Assembly (NCBI RefSeq): GCF_039542035.1
Contig: NZ_BAABHJ010000019.1
Coordinates: 1 to 64,000, forward strand
Direction of reading: 5' to 3'
Origin: Actinoallomurus liliacearum
Lineage (GTDB): Bacteria > Actinomycetota > Actinomycetes > Streptosporangiales > Streptosporangiaceae
Length of the DNA: 64,000 nt
The notes beneath the pieces were generated by a model that worked only from the letters and a program-made list of their open reading frames with translations, did not search any database and was not told where the DNA came from. A program made the translations under genes and the position numbers. Shown here in pieces: positions 33,716 through 41,790 of this stretch. Each line of letters opens with the position of its first letter. Positions within the stretch are counted from its first letter, which is position 1.

Positions 33716-34335
33716 TCAGGCGGTGCGGCGGATGAGTAGGACATGGTCGGTGACCTCGGCGGTGCGTCCGCCCGGTCCGGTCGCGATCCGGCGGGGCGCG
33801 TCGGCCCGCTCGACGGTCCATGTCGCCGGGTCCAGATCGATATCGGCGGCGATCTCGTGCGGGCTCGGGTACCGGGCGTCGGGATCCTGATTCCACGACC
33901 ACGGCGCGGCCGAGCCGTGGTCGACGACCAGCAGCCGCCCGTCCGGGCGCAGTGCGTGCGCGGCGGAACGCAGGACGGTTGTTCTGTCCAGGTCGAAGGG
34001 GGTCTGCAGGTAGTGGGCGCAGATCAGGTCGAATCCGCCCGGTGGAAAAGACTCGTGCAGGTCGTGCCGTACGGTGATGACGCGGTCGGCCAGTCCGTGT
34101 GAGCGGGCGAGGGCGACGAGCCGCTCGACCGCCACGGCCGAGATGTCGGCGGCGGTGACGTGCCACCCCTGGTCGGCGAGCCACAACGCGTCGCCGCCGT
34201 CGCCGCATCCGAGGTCCAGCGCGTCGCCGGGCGGCAGGCCCGTGATCGTCTCGGTGAGGCGGGCATTCGGCTGCGGGCCGCCGGTCGGGCCGCGTGGACG
34301 CCGTCCCAGAAGGTGACCGCATCGGTGGTGCTCAT
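33716..34335 (-). pseudogene. Class I SAM methyltransferase with a frameshift
   Basis: The ATG at 34335 has GAGGAG in front and starts STTDAVTFWDGVHAARP, the proper N terminus for this family. Near 34280 the frame breaks, and the rest (TGGPQPNARLTETITGLPPG, then motif I ALDLGCGDGGDALWLADQGW, DISAVAVERL, DLICAHYLQTPFDL and LRPDGRLLVVDHGS) is read one frame over to the stop at 33716. Adding one base in the CGACCGGCGG stretch would restore a 206-residue enzyme. It may be a recent inactivation or a sequencing error. It is divergent from the XRE-cupin regulator. Confidence 0.8.
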
Positions 34336-34393
34336 CAAGACTCCTCTGTCGGTATGCGCTCAGTCTTGCCAGGCATGCCAGGACCGGCACGGA

Positions 34394-34414
34394 ATCTTGC
34401 TGTTCTGGCAAGAT
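34394..34414. promoter_or_regulatory. Inverted repeat, probable XRE operator
   Basis: ATCTTGC-TGTTCTG-GCAAGAT is a perfect 7-7-7 inverted repeat ending 7 bp before the GTG start of the XRE-cupin gene, in the gap to the divergent methyltransferase. A related TCTTGCC half-site lies at 34364-34370. Autoregulation and control of the methyltransferase are likely. Confidence 0.65.
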
Positions 34415-34420
34415 GGCCGT

Positions 34421-35029
34421 GTGGATCGCAAGACGGACGACGACGTGCTCGACGCGGTGGGGCCGCGGCTTCGCGCGCTGCGTCGTGACCGCGGCATCAC
34501 CCTCGCCGACCTCGCGGCGACGACCGGCGTGTCGGAGAGCACCCTGTCCCGGCTGGAGAGCGGACAGCGCCGGGCGACCCTGGAATTGCTGCTGCCGCTG
34601 GCTCGTACCTACGACGTTCCGCTGGACGACCTCGTCGGTGCCCCGCGCACCGGCGACCCCCGGATACATCTGAAGCCGATCAGGCGGTTCGGGATGACCT
34701 TCGTGCCCCTGTCCCGGCGACCGGGCGGGGTGCACGCGTTCAAGATGATCATCCCGGCCCGGCCGAAACCGCTCGAACCGACCCCGCAGACTCACGAGGG
34801 CTTCGAATGGCTCTACGTGCTCAACGGCCGCCTGCGGCTCGTGCTCGGCGAGCGCGACCTGACATTGCCGCCCGGTGAGGCGGCCGAGTTCGACACGTCG
34901 TTGCCGCACTGGCTGGGCAGCGCCGACGGCGGCCTGGTCGAGCTCCTCATCCTGTTCGGCCTGCAGGGGGTGCGTTCGCACGTACGCACCGACCCTCACC
35001 GGCCGTCTCAGGTCGAGAGCCGGCGGTGA
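34421..35029 (+). CDS. XRE-family regulator with C-terminal cupin
   Basis: 202 aa from a GTG at 34421; the longer frame from 34160 runs through the methyltransferase gene and is not credible. The N-terminal helix-turn-helix (LRRDRGITLADLAATTGVS and ESTLSRLESGQRRATLELLL) is followed by a single cupin_2 barrel (EGFEWLYVLNGRLRLVLGE, DLTLPPGEAAEFDTSLPHWL, GGLVELLILFG). This architecture is common in regulators of small detoxification or amino-acid genes. It probably represses the divergent methyltransferase through the repeat at 34394-34414. Confidence 0.9.
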   Translation: MDRKTDDDVLDAVGPRLRALRRDRGITLADLAATTGVSESTLSRLESGQRRATLELLLPLARTYDVPLDDLVGAPRTGDPRIHLKPIRRFGMTFVPLSRRPGGVHAFKMIIPARPKPLEPTPQTHEGFEWLYVLNGRLRLVLGERDLTLPPGEAAEFDTSLPHWLGSADGGLVELLILFGLQGVRSHVRTDPHRPSQVESRR

Positions 35030-35156
35030 ACTCGGCGGGCCGCACGATCCGGCCGTGGAAAGGGATTTGCCGGCAGGACCCTGATTGGGTAGACGTTACG
35101 GCTGGACCTCTCACCAGGGCTGAGGGGCCAATGGCAGTGAGAGGAGGGATAAGCCC

Positions 35157-35210
35157 ATGATCCCCATGATCACCGCGCTTGTCTCCTCCCGGGGCGTGGA
35201 CCGCGTCTGA
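35157..35210 (+). CDS. 17-residue leader-like ORF
   Basis: MIPMITALVSSRGVDRV followed by TGA, with an excellent GAGAGGAGGG site 7-8 nt upstream, better than that of the acetyltransferase gene 42 bp downstream. No protein family applies at this length. The position just before a weakly preceded gene suggests a translated leader peptide for attenuation or translational coupling. This is inference; the ORF and its ribosome site are directly visible. Confidence 0.45.
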   Translation: MIPMITALVSSRGVDRV

Positions 35211-35252
35211 CCCCGGAGCGGACGGGCGCCCTCACCGGAGTGTGCCTCGACT

Positions 35253-36197
35253 GTGGAATTGAACAACCTGACCATGCGTCCGATCACCGGACGCGAAGAA
35301 CTCGACCTCTTCTGCCGACTGCCCTACGTCCTGAACGAGGAACTGGCGGACGACCTCGCCAAAGGCCACCGACGGCTGGAATGGATGTGGGTCGCCCTGC
35401 GAGATGACCGGCTGCTGGCCAGGGCAGCCTGGTGGACCCGGGCCGGAGGTGACACACCGCTCCTCTTGGACGTCCTCGACATCGACGACGGCATCCCCGA
35501 TCCCGGCCGGGTGGACATCGGCGTGCGGCTCCTGCGCACCGCGATGGCCGCCACCCTCCCGAGCGGATCGCCGCGACCCGAGTACAGCCGCTTCACCTCG
35601 CCGGACTGGCGTGAAGACCCGGTGACCCGACAGGTCGTCCACGACCGCATGACGATTCTCGAGCGCACCGGTGCTCGGCCGTTCGTCGAGCGGCTCCGCC
35701 TGGAATGGCGCCCGGGAACCCCGATTCCCGAGCCGAGTGGCCGTCTCGGGTTCCGGCCGGTCCAGGACGCCGAGGAACTGCAGACCCTGATGACCTTGGC
35801 GCTGGACGGAACGCTGGACGCTCATGGCCGCGCCGACCTGAGCCGAATGCCGGCCCGCGAAGCGGCGGTCGGACACTACGAGAGCGAACTCGCGCGCTAC
35901 ACCAGCCCGAGAGACTGGTGGCGGATCGCGACCCTACCCGAGGGGGACCCAGTGGGCTTCGTGATCCCGGCGCACAACGGTTACAACCCGATCATCGCCT
36001 ATCTCGCCGTGCTCCCCGAGCACCGCGGCAACCGCCACATCGACGACATCCTCGCCGAGGGCACCCGCATCCTCGCCGAACAGCGCGTTCCCCGCATCCG
36101 GGCGGCCACGGACCTCGGCAACATCCCCATGGCGAACGCCTTCCAGCGCGCCGGATACATCAATTTCGAACGCGAGATCAACATGACCTGGAGCTGA
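35253..36197 (+). CDS. GNAT-family N-acetyltransferase
   Basis: 314 aa from a GTG at 35253; an ATG at 35274 is the alternative. The C-terminal half has the acetyl-CoA fold: TLPEGDPVGFVIPAHN, then IIAYLAVLPEHRGNRHIDDI (motif A with the pyrophosphate loop RGNRHIDD), RIRAATDLGNIPMANAFQRA and GYINFEREINMTW. The N-terminal half (about 150 residues, EELDLFCRLPYVLNEELADD) is a second, degenerate GNAT-like half, giving a tandem arrangement. The substrate is unknown. The gene ends at a hairpin shared with the convergent TetR gene. Confidence 0.85.
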   Translation: MELNNLTMRPITGREELDLFCRLPYVLNEELADDLAKGHRRLEWMWVALRDDRLLARAAWWTRAGGDTPLLLDVLDIDDGIPDPGRVDIGVRLLRTAMAATLPSGSPRPEYSRFTSPDWREDPVTRQVVHDRMTILERTGARPFVERLRLEWRPGTPIPEPSGRLGFRPVQDAEELQTLMTLALDGTLDAHGRADLSRMPAREAAVGHYESELARYTSPRDWWRIATLPEGDPVGFVIPAHNGYNPIIAYLAVLPEHRGNRHIDDILAEGTRILAEQRVPRIRAATDLGNIPMANAFQRAGYINFEREINMTWS

Positions 36198-36203
36198 CCG
36201 AGC

Positions 36204-36237
36204 GGGCGGGGAACACCGGTCAACGGCCTCCCCGCCC
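36204..36237. terminator. Bidirectional hairpin between GNAT and TetR genes
   Basis: GGGCGGGGA and TCCCCGCCC form a 9-bp GC stem with a 16-nt loop, 6 bp after the acetyltransferase stop and 25 bp before the TetR stop on the other strand. It is well placed as a shared terminator. Confidence 0.6.
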
Positions 36238-36262
36238 CCGGTTCGTTCCCCGGAGGCATGCG

Positions 36263-36910
36263 TCACCGCGCTGGTAGCGCGTTCAGTTCGTCGGCGATCA
36301 GCAGGCCGGGGTCGAACTTCATCCCCGCGAAGTGGCCGGCGAGTTCGAGCGACAGCACGCCGTGCAGGCGGGTCCAGAAGGACAGGGCGCGATGTACGGT
36401 CGCGGCCGCTGCCGGGTGGCGGCCGGTCCACTCGCGGTGGTTCTCGAGGTGGGCGTCGAACGGGGTCGCCGGTTCGTCCATCGGTGGCGCACCGCAGGCC
36501 TCGAGCAGGACCGCCATGACCTCGAACGAGATCGCCGTGGTGTCGTCGGGCGCGTGGTAGCCGGGAACGGGCGTGCCGTAGATGAGGAAGTACCGGTGCG
36601 GGTCGCTGCGCGCCCATTCCCGGATGACGCGAGCCAGCCCGGCCAGGTCGGCACCGGAGTCGAACGCCGCCCGGACGGTGTCGGCGAGACTTCGGTAGGC
36701 GTCGCGGATGAGCGCGGTGATCAACTCGTCGCGGCCGGCGAAGTACCGGTAGAGGGCGGGGCCGCTCATGCCCATCCGTTTGGCGATCGCGTTGAGCGAC
36801 AGCGCGGACACTCCCTCCGCGGCGATCTGCTCCCACGCGTGTTGCTTGATCTCCATGCGCACCTGAGCCCGGTAACGCTCCCGTGGGCTCTGCCCACCTG
36901 GGTCCGTCAT
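36263..36910 (-). CDS. TetR/AcrR family repressor
   Basis: 215 aa. The helix-turn-helix is LSLNAIAKRMGMSGPALYRY with FAGRDELITALIRDAY, and the ligand-binding part is of the WHG type (REWARSDPHRYFLIYGTPVP, then LSFWTRLHGVLSLELAGHFA). It is divergent from the secreted SRPBCC-like gene, with TAGTTAGA/TCTAACTA half-sites in the gap, so it likely regulates itself and that neighbour. The effector is unknown. Confidence 0.9.
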   Translation of the reverse strand: MTDPGGQSPRERYRAQVRMEIKQHAWEQIAAEGVSALSLNAIAKRMGMSGPALYRYFAGRDELITALIRDAYRSLADTVRAAFDSGADLAGLARVIREWARSDPHRYFLIYGTPVPGYHAPDDTTAISFEVMAVLLEACGAPPMDEPATPFDAHLENHREWTGRHPAAAATVHRALSFWTRLHGVLSLELAGHFAGMKFDPGLLIADELNALPAR

Positions 36911-36949
36911 CAGCCGCTCCCTCCCGATCAGCGTGACACCGTCGAAGTC

Positions 36950-37010
36950 TAGTTAGAGCGCATCACCTTTTCTATTGCCTCTCGAACGGCCGCGTTATAG
37001 CTTCTAACTA
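36950..37010. promoter_or_regulatory. Paired TAGTTAGA/TCTAACTA sites
   Basis: TAGTTAGA at 36950-36957 and its exact inverted copy TCTAACTA at 37003-37010 lie in the unusually AT-rich divergent promoter between the TetR and SRPBCC genes. They could be half-sites of one looped operator or two separate binding sites. Confidence 0.5.
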
Positions 37011-37067
37011 AAGCGATAGGCCATAAGTCGCAGCTGCCGGTCCAGCCAAGGAACGAGGAGAAGAGCC

Positions 37068-37784
37068 GTGAGCGCCACCAACCCGTCCACCTCACCGAAC
37101 CCGCAGACCCCGACCAGCACCCCACGATCCCCCCGTCACCAGGCTCGGCTGCGCTCCGCCCTGCTCGCGATCCCGCTGGCCGCCGCCGGACTCGTCGGCG
37201 CCACCGCCGCCGCACCGGCTCATGCCGCCACCGCCGGCCAGAGCGCGACGGCCGGCCACGTCACCCGGCCCGAGTCGCTGACCTGCCTGGGCCGGGGCAT
37301 CGATCCCGCTGCGCAGCTCCACCACCGGACCGAGACCTTCATCAAGGCGCCGCTGAGCACCGTCTGGAAGCTGCACACCGACGTGACAGGGTGGCCCTCA
37401 TGGCAGACAGCCGTCACCGGCATGAAGCGGCTGGACCCGGGAGCGCTGCGGAAGCGTTCGCGGTTCCGGTGGACCACTCCGGCCCCCGCCACGCCCACGA
37501 CTCCCGCCACCACCCTGGTCATCACCTCCACCGTCCAGCAGATCAAGCACAACCAGTGCATCCGCTGGACCGGACCTGCGATCGGCGAAGGACTACGCAT
37601 CGATCGGGGCGTCCACGTCTGGAACTTCATCAGGGTCAAGGGCGGTGTCCTCGTCCGCACCGAAGAGAGCTGGACCGGCGCCCAGATCGAGACCGACCCG
37701 GTCACCGCCATCACCTACCTCGCACCAGGCCTCGACGCCTGGCTGGCCGACCTCAAGGCCGCCGCCGAAACCCGCTCCCGCTGA
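37068..37784 (+). CDS. Secreted SRPBCC (START-like/polyketide cyclase) protein
   Basis: 238 aa. About 50 N-terminal residues form a long signal peptide (basic RHQARLRSALLAIPLAAAGL, AxA site in APAHAATA). The mature part shows the SRPBCC fold: TFIKAPLSTVWKLHTDVTGW with WQTAVTGMKRL, a central beta sheet (FRWTTPAPATPTTPATTLV) and the closing helix AITYLAPGLDAWLADLKAAA. The fold binds hydrophobic ligands, and secreted members are less common than cytoplasmic ones. It is divergent from a TetR repressor, so it may respond to the same ligand that the regulator senses. It is followed by a perfect terminator. Confidence 0.85.
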   Translation: MSATNPSTSPNPQTPTSTPRSPRHQARLRSALLAIPLAAAGLVGATAAAPAHAATAGQSATAGHVTRPESLTCLGRGIDPAAQLHHRTETFIKAPLSTVWKLHTDVTGWPSWQTAVTGMKRLDPGALRKRSRFRWTTPAPATPTTPATTLVITSTVQQIKHNQCIRWTGPAIGEGLRIDRGVHVWNFIRVKGGVLVRTEESWTGAQIETDPVTAITYLAPGLDAWLADLKAAAETRSR

Positions 37785-37792
37785 GCGGACCA

Positions 37793-37826
37793 ACGATGGT
37801 CCGGCCCCACGGGGCCGGACCATCGT
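37793..37826. terminator. Perfect long hairpin terminator
   Basis: ACGATGGTCCGGCCCC and GGGGCCGGACCATCGT form a 16-bp perfect stem around a 2-nt centre. It begins 8 bp after the SRPBCC stop and ends 9 bp before the stop of the convergent small gene, so it can serve both. Confidence 0.85.
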
Positions 37827-37835
37827 CACTGGGGC

Positions 37836-38030
37836 TTAGCGCCCATCTGCGTTGAGCAGGCGTGCGGTGATCGCCGCCGGGCCGACTTTGGTGTCCGGTT
37901 CGATGACGGTCTCCGCTCGCCCGTAGACCACCGTCACGGGCTCCCTCGTCTTGGTGGCCTCTTGGACCGCGTCGAACGCGACATCGTCGAGGTGCACGTT
38001 CGGGTCGTTCACTTCGATTCGTTTCGGCAT
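37836..38030 (-). CDS. Small hypothetical protein
   Basis: 64 aa with GGAGAAA 5 nt before the ATG. The sequence (PNVHLDDVAFDAVQEATKTR, then VYGRAETVIEPDTKVGPAAI) is compact and acidic with one likely helix and a beta hairpin. This is somewhat like small antitoxin or chaperone-like proteins, but I do not recognise the family and there is no toxin partner. A long upstream gap separates it from the MFS gene stop at 38158. Confidence 0.6.
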   Translation of the reverse strand: MPKRIEVNDPNVHLDDVAFDAVQEATKTREPVTVVYGRAETVIEPDTKVGPAAITARLLNADGR

Positions 38031-38157
38031 GGCTTTCTCCGTCTCATTTTTCGTCGCGCCCTGCTGGCGCAGAAGCGCGCACTGTGGGGATAGACCGTGC
38101 CGAGCCGGGCGGGATGTGCAGGCCGAGCACGCATGCGCCCTACGGCGACGGGCCGGT

Positions 38158-39483
38158 TCACTGACCCGATGAACCGGGTGTCTCGGTCGAGACCGTCAGA
38201 GAGGGAACCGGTGTGGCTTCGGGGAGGGTCGCAGCGGTATCCCGCTCGCCGGCGATGCCGATGGTGCCGTCGGGGAAGCGCTGGACCGAGCGCACGCCGG
38301 GCAGCAGGTTCAGCAGCAGGCAAGGTGTGCCGATGAGGGCCGCGGCGGCCAGCAGGGTCGTACGCATCCCGAGAAACTGGGCGGCCGGAGCGGCGGCGGC
38401 GTAGCCGGCGGGCATGGCGATCAACGAGATCATCCAGTCCAGCGAGCTGACGCGGGCCAGCATCTCCTCAGGGAAGAGCTGCTGCTGCGTGGTCGCCAAG
38501 ACCTCGCCGACAAGCGCGGTCATGGTGAAGGTCACGGCCACGCTGAGCGCGATGGCGAAGACCGGGGCGGGGGGAGCGAGCAGAGCCAGCGGACCGATCC
38601 CGATCAACGCGGCGGCGTTCGCGGTGACCAATGGGCGGCGCGGCCGGTAGTGCAGCGCGGCCAGCCCGCCGACGATGGAGCCCACCGAACCGGTGACCAT
38701 GATCACGCTCCAGGCGCCGGCTCCGCCGTGGCCGTGCTGCATCACGACCGGGCCCAGGACGAAGAAGAACGCTATGGCGAAGTTCCACACGCCCCAGCAG
38801 AGCAGGTTGGCCAGGTACCAGCGGCGCTGGGCCACCACCGACCAGCCGTCGCGCAGGTCTGCGAAGAAGTGCTGTTTCTCGGACCGCTGCGCCTGTCTGC
38901 GCAGGTGCATTCGGGAGATCAGCGCGAAGCTCAGCAGGAAGCTGATGGAATCGATGAGGATCGCGGTGCCTGGACTGGAGATCGCCAGCAGCAGCGCGGC
39001 GAGGGCCGGGCCGAGTACCTTGGTGGTGCTGTCGGTCAGGCCGAGCAGGGCGTTCGCCGGTTGCAAATGCTCAGCGCCGACGAGCTCGGGTAGGACGGCC
39101 CTGGCTGCGGGGGTGAAGAAGGCGAAGGCCATGCCGGCGATCGTGTAGGTGACGGCGAACTGCCAAACCGCCGCTTGATGCAGGAATATCAGCACGGCGA
39201 GCAGGCCGTAGCAGACCGCCTGGATGGCGTCGGTCGCCATCAGCACGAGCTTGCGGGACAGCCGGTCCGCCCAGACCCCGCCCACCGGCAGCATCACCAC
39301 CTGGCCGACCGCTTCGCAGGTCAGCACCTCGCCGACGTTCAGGGCGCTGCCACCGGAGCGCAAGATGGCGAAGACTATCGTCACTGGTATCAGGGCATTG
39401 CCCATGGCGGAGATGCTGCGCGCGGTCCACAGGAGTCGGTAGGGGCGCTCCCGCAGCGGGCTCAACGATTTCGGCATGGGCAT
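38158..39483 (-). CDS. MFS exporter, DHA3 (EntS/macrolide efflux-like)
   Basis: 441 aa from the ATG at 39483; the frame extends to 39771 through a GC-rich tandem repeat with no ribosome site and low-complexity Arg/Pro/Ala residues, so I reject that extension. About 12 membrane helices with PYRLLWTARSISAMGNALIP in helix 1, a motif A-like GGVWADRLSRKLVLMATDA, and GPALAALLLAISSPGTAILI. This is the TM-efflux DHA3 group that includes EntS and Mef proteins. It is divergent from an ArsR-like regulator, which probably controls it. Confidence 0.9.
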   Translation of the reverse strand: MPMPKSLSPLRERPYRLLWTARSISAMGNALIPVTIVFAILRSGGSALNVGEVLTCEAVGQVVMLPVGGVWADRLSRKLVLMATDAIQAVCYGLLAVLIFLHQAAVWQFAVTYTIAGMAFAFFTPAARAVLPELVGAEHLQPANALLGLTDSTTKVLGPALAALLLAISSPGTAILIDSISFLLSFALISRMHLRRQAQRSEKQHFFADLRDGWSVVAQRRWYLANLLCWGVWNFAIAFFFVLGPVVMQHGHGGAGAWSVIMVTGSVGSIVGGLAALHYRPRRPLVTANAAALIGIGPLALLAPPAPVFAIALSVAVTFTMTALVGEVLATTQQQLFPEEMLARVSSLDWMISLIAMPAGYAAAAPAAQFLGMRTTLLAAAALIGTPCLLLNLLPGVRSVQRFPDGTIGIAGERDTAATLPEATPVPSLTVSTETPGSSGQ

Positions 39484-39600
39484 GGGCGGCCCTACTTTCT
39501 GAGTAACAGGTGGTGCGCCGCGCTCGCTTACCGGTGCGCCGTCGCGGCCGCGGCGATGACGCCGTCTGCGACGCTGGGCCGACCGGTCAGCCGAGGCAGC

Positions 39601-39651
39601 CCCCGCAGGGGGCGGGCGTGCCCCGGCAGGGGGCGGGCGTGCCCCGGCGGG
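39601..39651. repeat. Short tandem repeat in the MFS/ArsR promoter gap
   Basis: Two and a half copies of a 20-21-bp unit (CCCCGCAGGGGGCGGGCGTG) occupy 39601-39651. The unit is very GC-rich and contains CCCC/GGGG complementarity. It lies between the divergent MFS and regulator genes. A regulatory or slippage-prone role is possible. Confidence 0.55.
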
Positions 39652-39746
39652 CTTTGATCGTGGCCTCCGCTTCCTCCCTGTGCGCTTCGGAGCGGGAAGG
39701 GCCCTCATGTGGGATCTTGCGGGATGACAGGACAAGAGACCAATGA

Positions 39747-39762
39747 TTTGATCAGCTTCAAA
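39747..39762. promoter_or_regulatory. Candidate ArsR-type operator
   Basis: TTTGA-TCAGCT-TCAAA is a 5-6-5 inverted repeat located 33 bp before the start of the ArsR-like regulator, in an AT-richer patch. The TTGA...TCAA shape is common for winged-helix repressors of the ArsR family. Confidence 0.5.
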
Positions 39763-39794
39763 GGCAGTCACGTTTGTCCGGATTGGCGGGGTGC

Positions 39795-40868
39795 ATGATC
39801 AGGGTCACGCTGGGAGTCGACGCCCTCGCCAGCACCCGGTTCGCGATCTCACCGATCCACACGGTCGGCCAGTTGCTGTTCCTGTTCCATCGCCGCCCCC
39901 ATCTGCTGGCCCCGGCCCTGCGGCGACGCCTCCAGGCGGCCCTGCGTGAGCGCGATCTGGGCCTGGTGGCACGGTTGATGCGCGGCAGCCACGGCGGCTA
40001 CACCCCTGACTTCATGACCCCCCGCCCTCGCAGCTTCCACGCCGACCTGCACACCGAGCTGCATCATCTGACCACCACACCGGCCGAGCGCATCGGCTAC
40101 GACATGGGCGAGTTCCTCAACGGCTCCACCGTCACCGGCGCCCCGGGGGTGGCTTCCAAACCGGATGCGGTCGCCATCCTGAACGTCCTCGACCACGGCG
40201 AGACCCACCTGGCCCACACCCTCGCCGACCAGCTCCACCACCTTTGGGACGCCGTCCTGGCACCCGCCTGGCCGCAACTGCGCGACCGGATGGAAGCCGA
40301 CATAGCCCAGCGCGCCGCCACCATCACCCACGACGGCTACATCACCCTGATCAATCAGGTGTGCCCCACCCTGACCTGGCGCGACGGCGGCCTGGACATC
40401 GACCTATGGCGCAACGCCCCCCGCCCCGACCCCTCCCATCACCACACCACCGCCGACACGATCGTCTTCACTCCCTCGGCGTTCGCCCCGACCTCCTGGT
40501 TCTGCGTCGACGCTGAGAGCGCCCCCCATAAACAACCACTGACCATCGTCTACCCCCTCCTGCCCGACTCCGCCCCCGCCGCTACCTCAGCGGCCGGCCT
40601 GGCCGACGTCATCGGCGAAACCCGGGCCCGGATCCTGGCCGCCCTGGCCGCACCCCGCACCACCGGGCAACTCGCCCAGGACCTGCACCTCACCGCCGGC
40701 ACCATCTCCTACCACCTGCAACTCCTCCACCAGGCCGGTCTGGTCACCCGTGCCAGACACGCACGCCAGGTCCTGTACCAGCAACGCCTGCCCGCGGACG
40801 AGCACATGTCCCCCGCCGGCCCGCCGGTCATCGCCGCTCCGGGCCCGCTTGCCGACCAACGAGACTGA
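39795..40868 (+). CDS. ArsR-like winged-helix regulator with large N-terminal domain
   Basis: 357 aa from the ATG at 39795 with GGCGGGG upstream. The C-terminal 90 residues hold a winged helix (GETRARILAALAAPRTTGQL, then DLHLTAGTISYHLQLLHQAG and VTRARHARQVLYQQ). The N-terminal 260 residues match the DUF5937-type sensor found in actinobacterial ArsR-like regulators (IRVTLGVDALASTRFAISP at the start). It probably controls the divergent DHA3 exporter through the site at 39747. The ligand is unknown. Confidence 0.85.
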   Translation: MIRVTLGVDALASTRFAISPIHTVGQLLFLFHRRPHLLAPALRRRLQAALRERDLGLVARLMRGSHGGYTPDFMTPRPRSFHADLHTELHHLTTTPAERIGYDMGEFLNGSTVTGAPGVASKPDAVAILNVLDHGETHLAHTLADQLHHLWDAVLAPAWPQLRDRMEADIAQRAATITHDGYITLINQVCPTLTWRDGGLDIDLWRNAPRPDPSHHHTTADTIVFTPSAFAPTSWFCVDAESAPHKQPLTIVYPLLPDSAPAATSAAGLADVIGETRARILAALAAPRTTGQLAQDLHLTAGTISYHLQLLHQAGLVTRARHARQVLYQQRLPADEHMSPAGPPVIAAPGPLADQRD

Positions 40869-41000
40869 CAACTTAAGCCCTCCGCTTCCCGCTTTCCCTC
40901 GGTCTCGAGAGCACGGGCGTCGTCTGGTACCACCTGGCCTGAACAGACGCCACAGCATGCCCGCGGAACACGAGCGTGGCCGGCGGGTGCTTCGCGTAAA

Positions 41001-41033
41001 AACGCGTTCCCCCCGAGCCGGGGGGAACGCGTT
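41001..41033. terminator. Strong GC hairpin terminator
   Basis: AACGCGTTCCCCCCG-AGC-CGGGGGGAACGCGTT is a 15-bp perfect stem with a 3-nt loop, followed by CATTTCG. It lies 132 bp after the ArsR-like gene and 25 bp before the stop of the convergent small gene. Confidence 0.85.
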
Positions 41034-41058
41034 CATTTCGAGGAGCGGAGTCGCCCGG

Positions 41059-41193
41059 TCAGAACCGCCGCTCGCGGTCCGGGGTATTCGCCGGCCGGGT
41101 TTCGCGCCTCGGCAGGCCGTCGATCTCCTCGCGGCTCACCTTGTGCCCGCCCTCGCTCCGCTGTTCGTCCGACCCCGACTGCTGCTTGGTCAT
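41059..41193 (-). CDS. Small hydrophilic protein
   Basis: 44 aa (TKQQSGSDEQRSEGGHKVSR, then EEIDGLPRRETRPANTPDRE) with AGAGGGAG 6 nt before the ATG and a strong terminator 25 bp after the stop. The gene signals are convincing even though the product is short and likely disordered. I do not recognise a family. It has no same-strand neighbour and is probably its own transcript. Confidence 0.6.
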   Translation of the reverse strand: MTKQQSGSDEQRSEGGHKVSREEIDGLPRRETRPANTPDRERRF

Positions 41194-41465
41194 ATCGATC
41201 TCCCTCTTGTTCGTGATCGCCGTCCACGCTCTGGTTGTGGACGGCGCCCGTTCCACAGCGGAATCGGGCCACTGAAGACAGTCCGGCGCTGCTGGAAATG
41301 GCATCGCTTGAAACTCCGTGCCGCCATCGGCAACGGTGGCCTGGCCCCCTACCGGGCCCTCCACCTCACCCGCGTGCAACACCGCCTCCAGCAAGCCCGC
41401 AAACAGGAGAGATACGACCTCACCACCTGATCAACCCGTCGCCGGCAGCGCCTCGATCCCGGTGA
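41194..41465. other. Gene-free stretch with unclassified protein-like tail
   Basis: About 270 bp. A plus-strand frame ending at 41430 reads NGGLAPYRALHLTRVQHRLQ and QARKQERYDLTT before its stop, which looks like the C terminus of a lost protein. It has no start and the family is not recognised. Confidence 0.3.
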
Positions 41466-41790
41466 TCGCCTGGTCGCTGTCCCGTTACAGCACCGCGTGG
41501 ATGCCGGCCCGGCTCGCCGCGTCGACGACGACGTCGGCAACTCGATCAGGTCGGTGTCGGCGACGCAGAGGTACTGCTTCCACATGTCCGCCATGAGTTC
41601 GCCGGCCTGCCACTCGCAGAGCCCGAGCCGCTCCCTGACCGCCTGGTGCACGCCGTCTTCGGTGATCGCGCCGACCGCCGAGCCGCTTGTCCCACCGCTG
41701 AATCGAAGTCCATCTCCGGGGTGATCTCCAGGACACCCCCGATATCAAAGACAACCACACGAACCACGATGATCTTTATGACGGTGATCC
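41466..41790 (-). pseudogene. HAD-family hydrolase remnant
   Basis: On the minus strand the HAD motif I start VVFDIGGVLEITPEMDF (nucleophile Asp) is followed in another frame by IQRWDKRLGG, in a third by VHQAVRERLGLCEWQAGELM and ADMWKQYLCVADTDLIE, and then by VVVDAASRAGIHAVL in the second frame. These pieces are collinear with the N-terminal half of HAD-IA (YihX-like) phosphatases. Several frameshifts and the absence of the C-terminal half make it a decayed gene. Confidence 0.7.

Noticed and set aside
37836..38030. Antitoxin of a toxin-antitoxin pair
   Set aside because: No partner toxin gene lies beside it and no known antitoxin motif is seen.
39484..39771. 96-residue N-terminal extension of the DHA3 exporter
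   Set aside because: Arg/Pro/Ala low-complexity translation of a tandem repeat and operator region with no ribosome site; the family starts at 39483.
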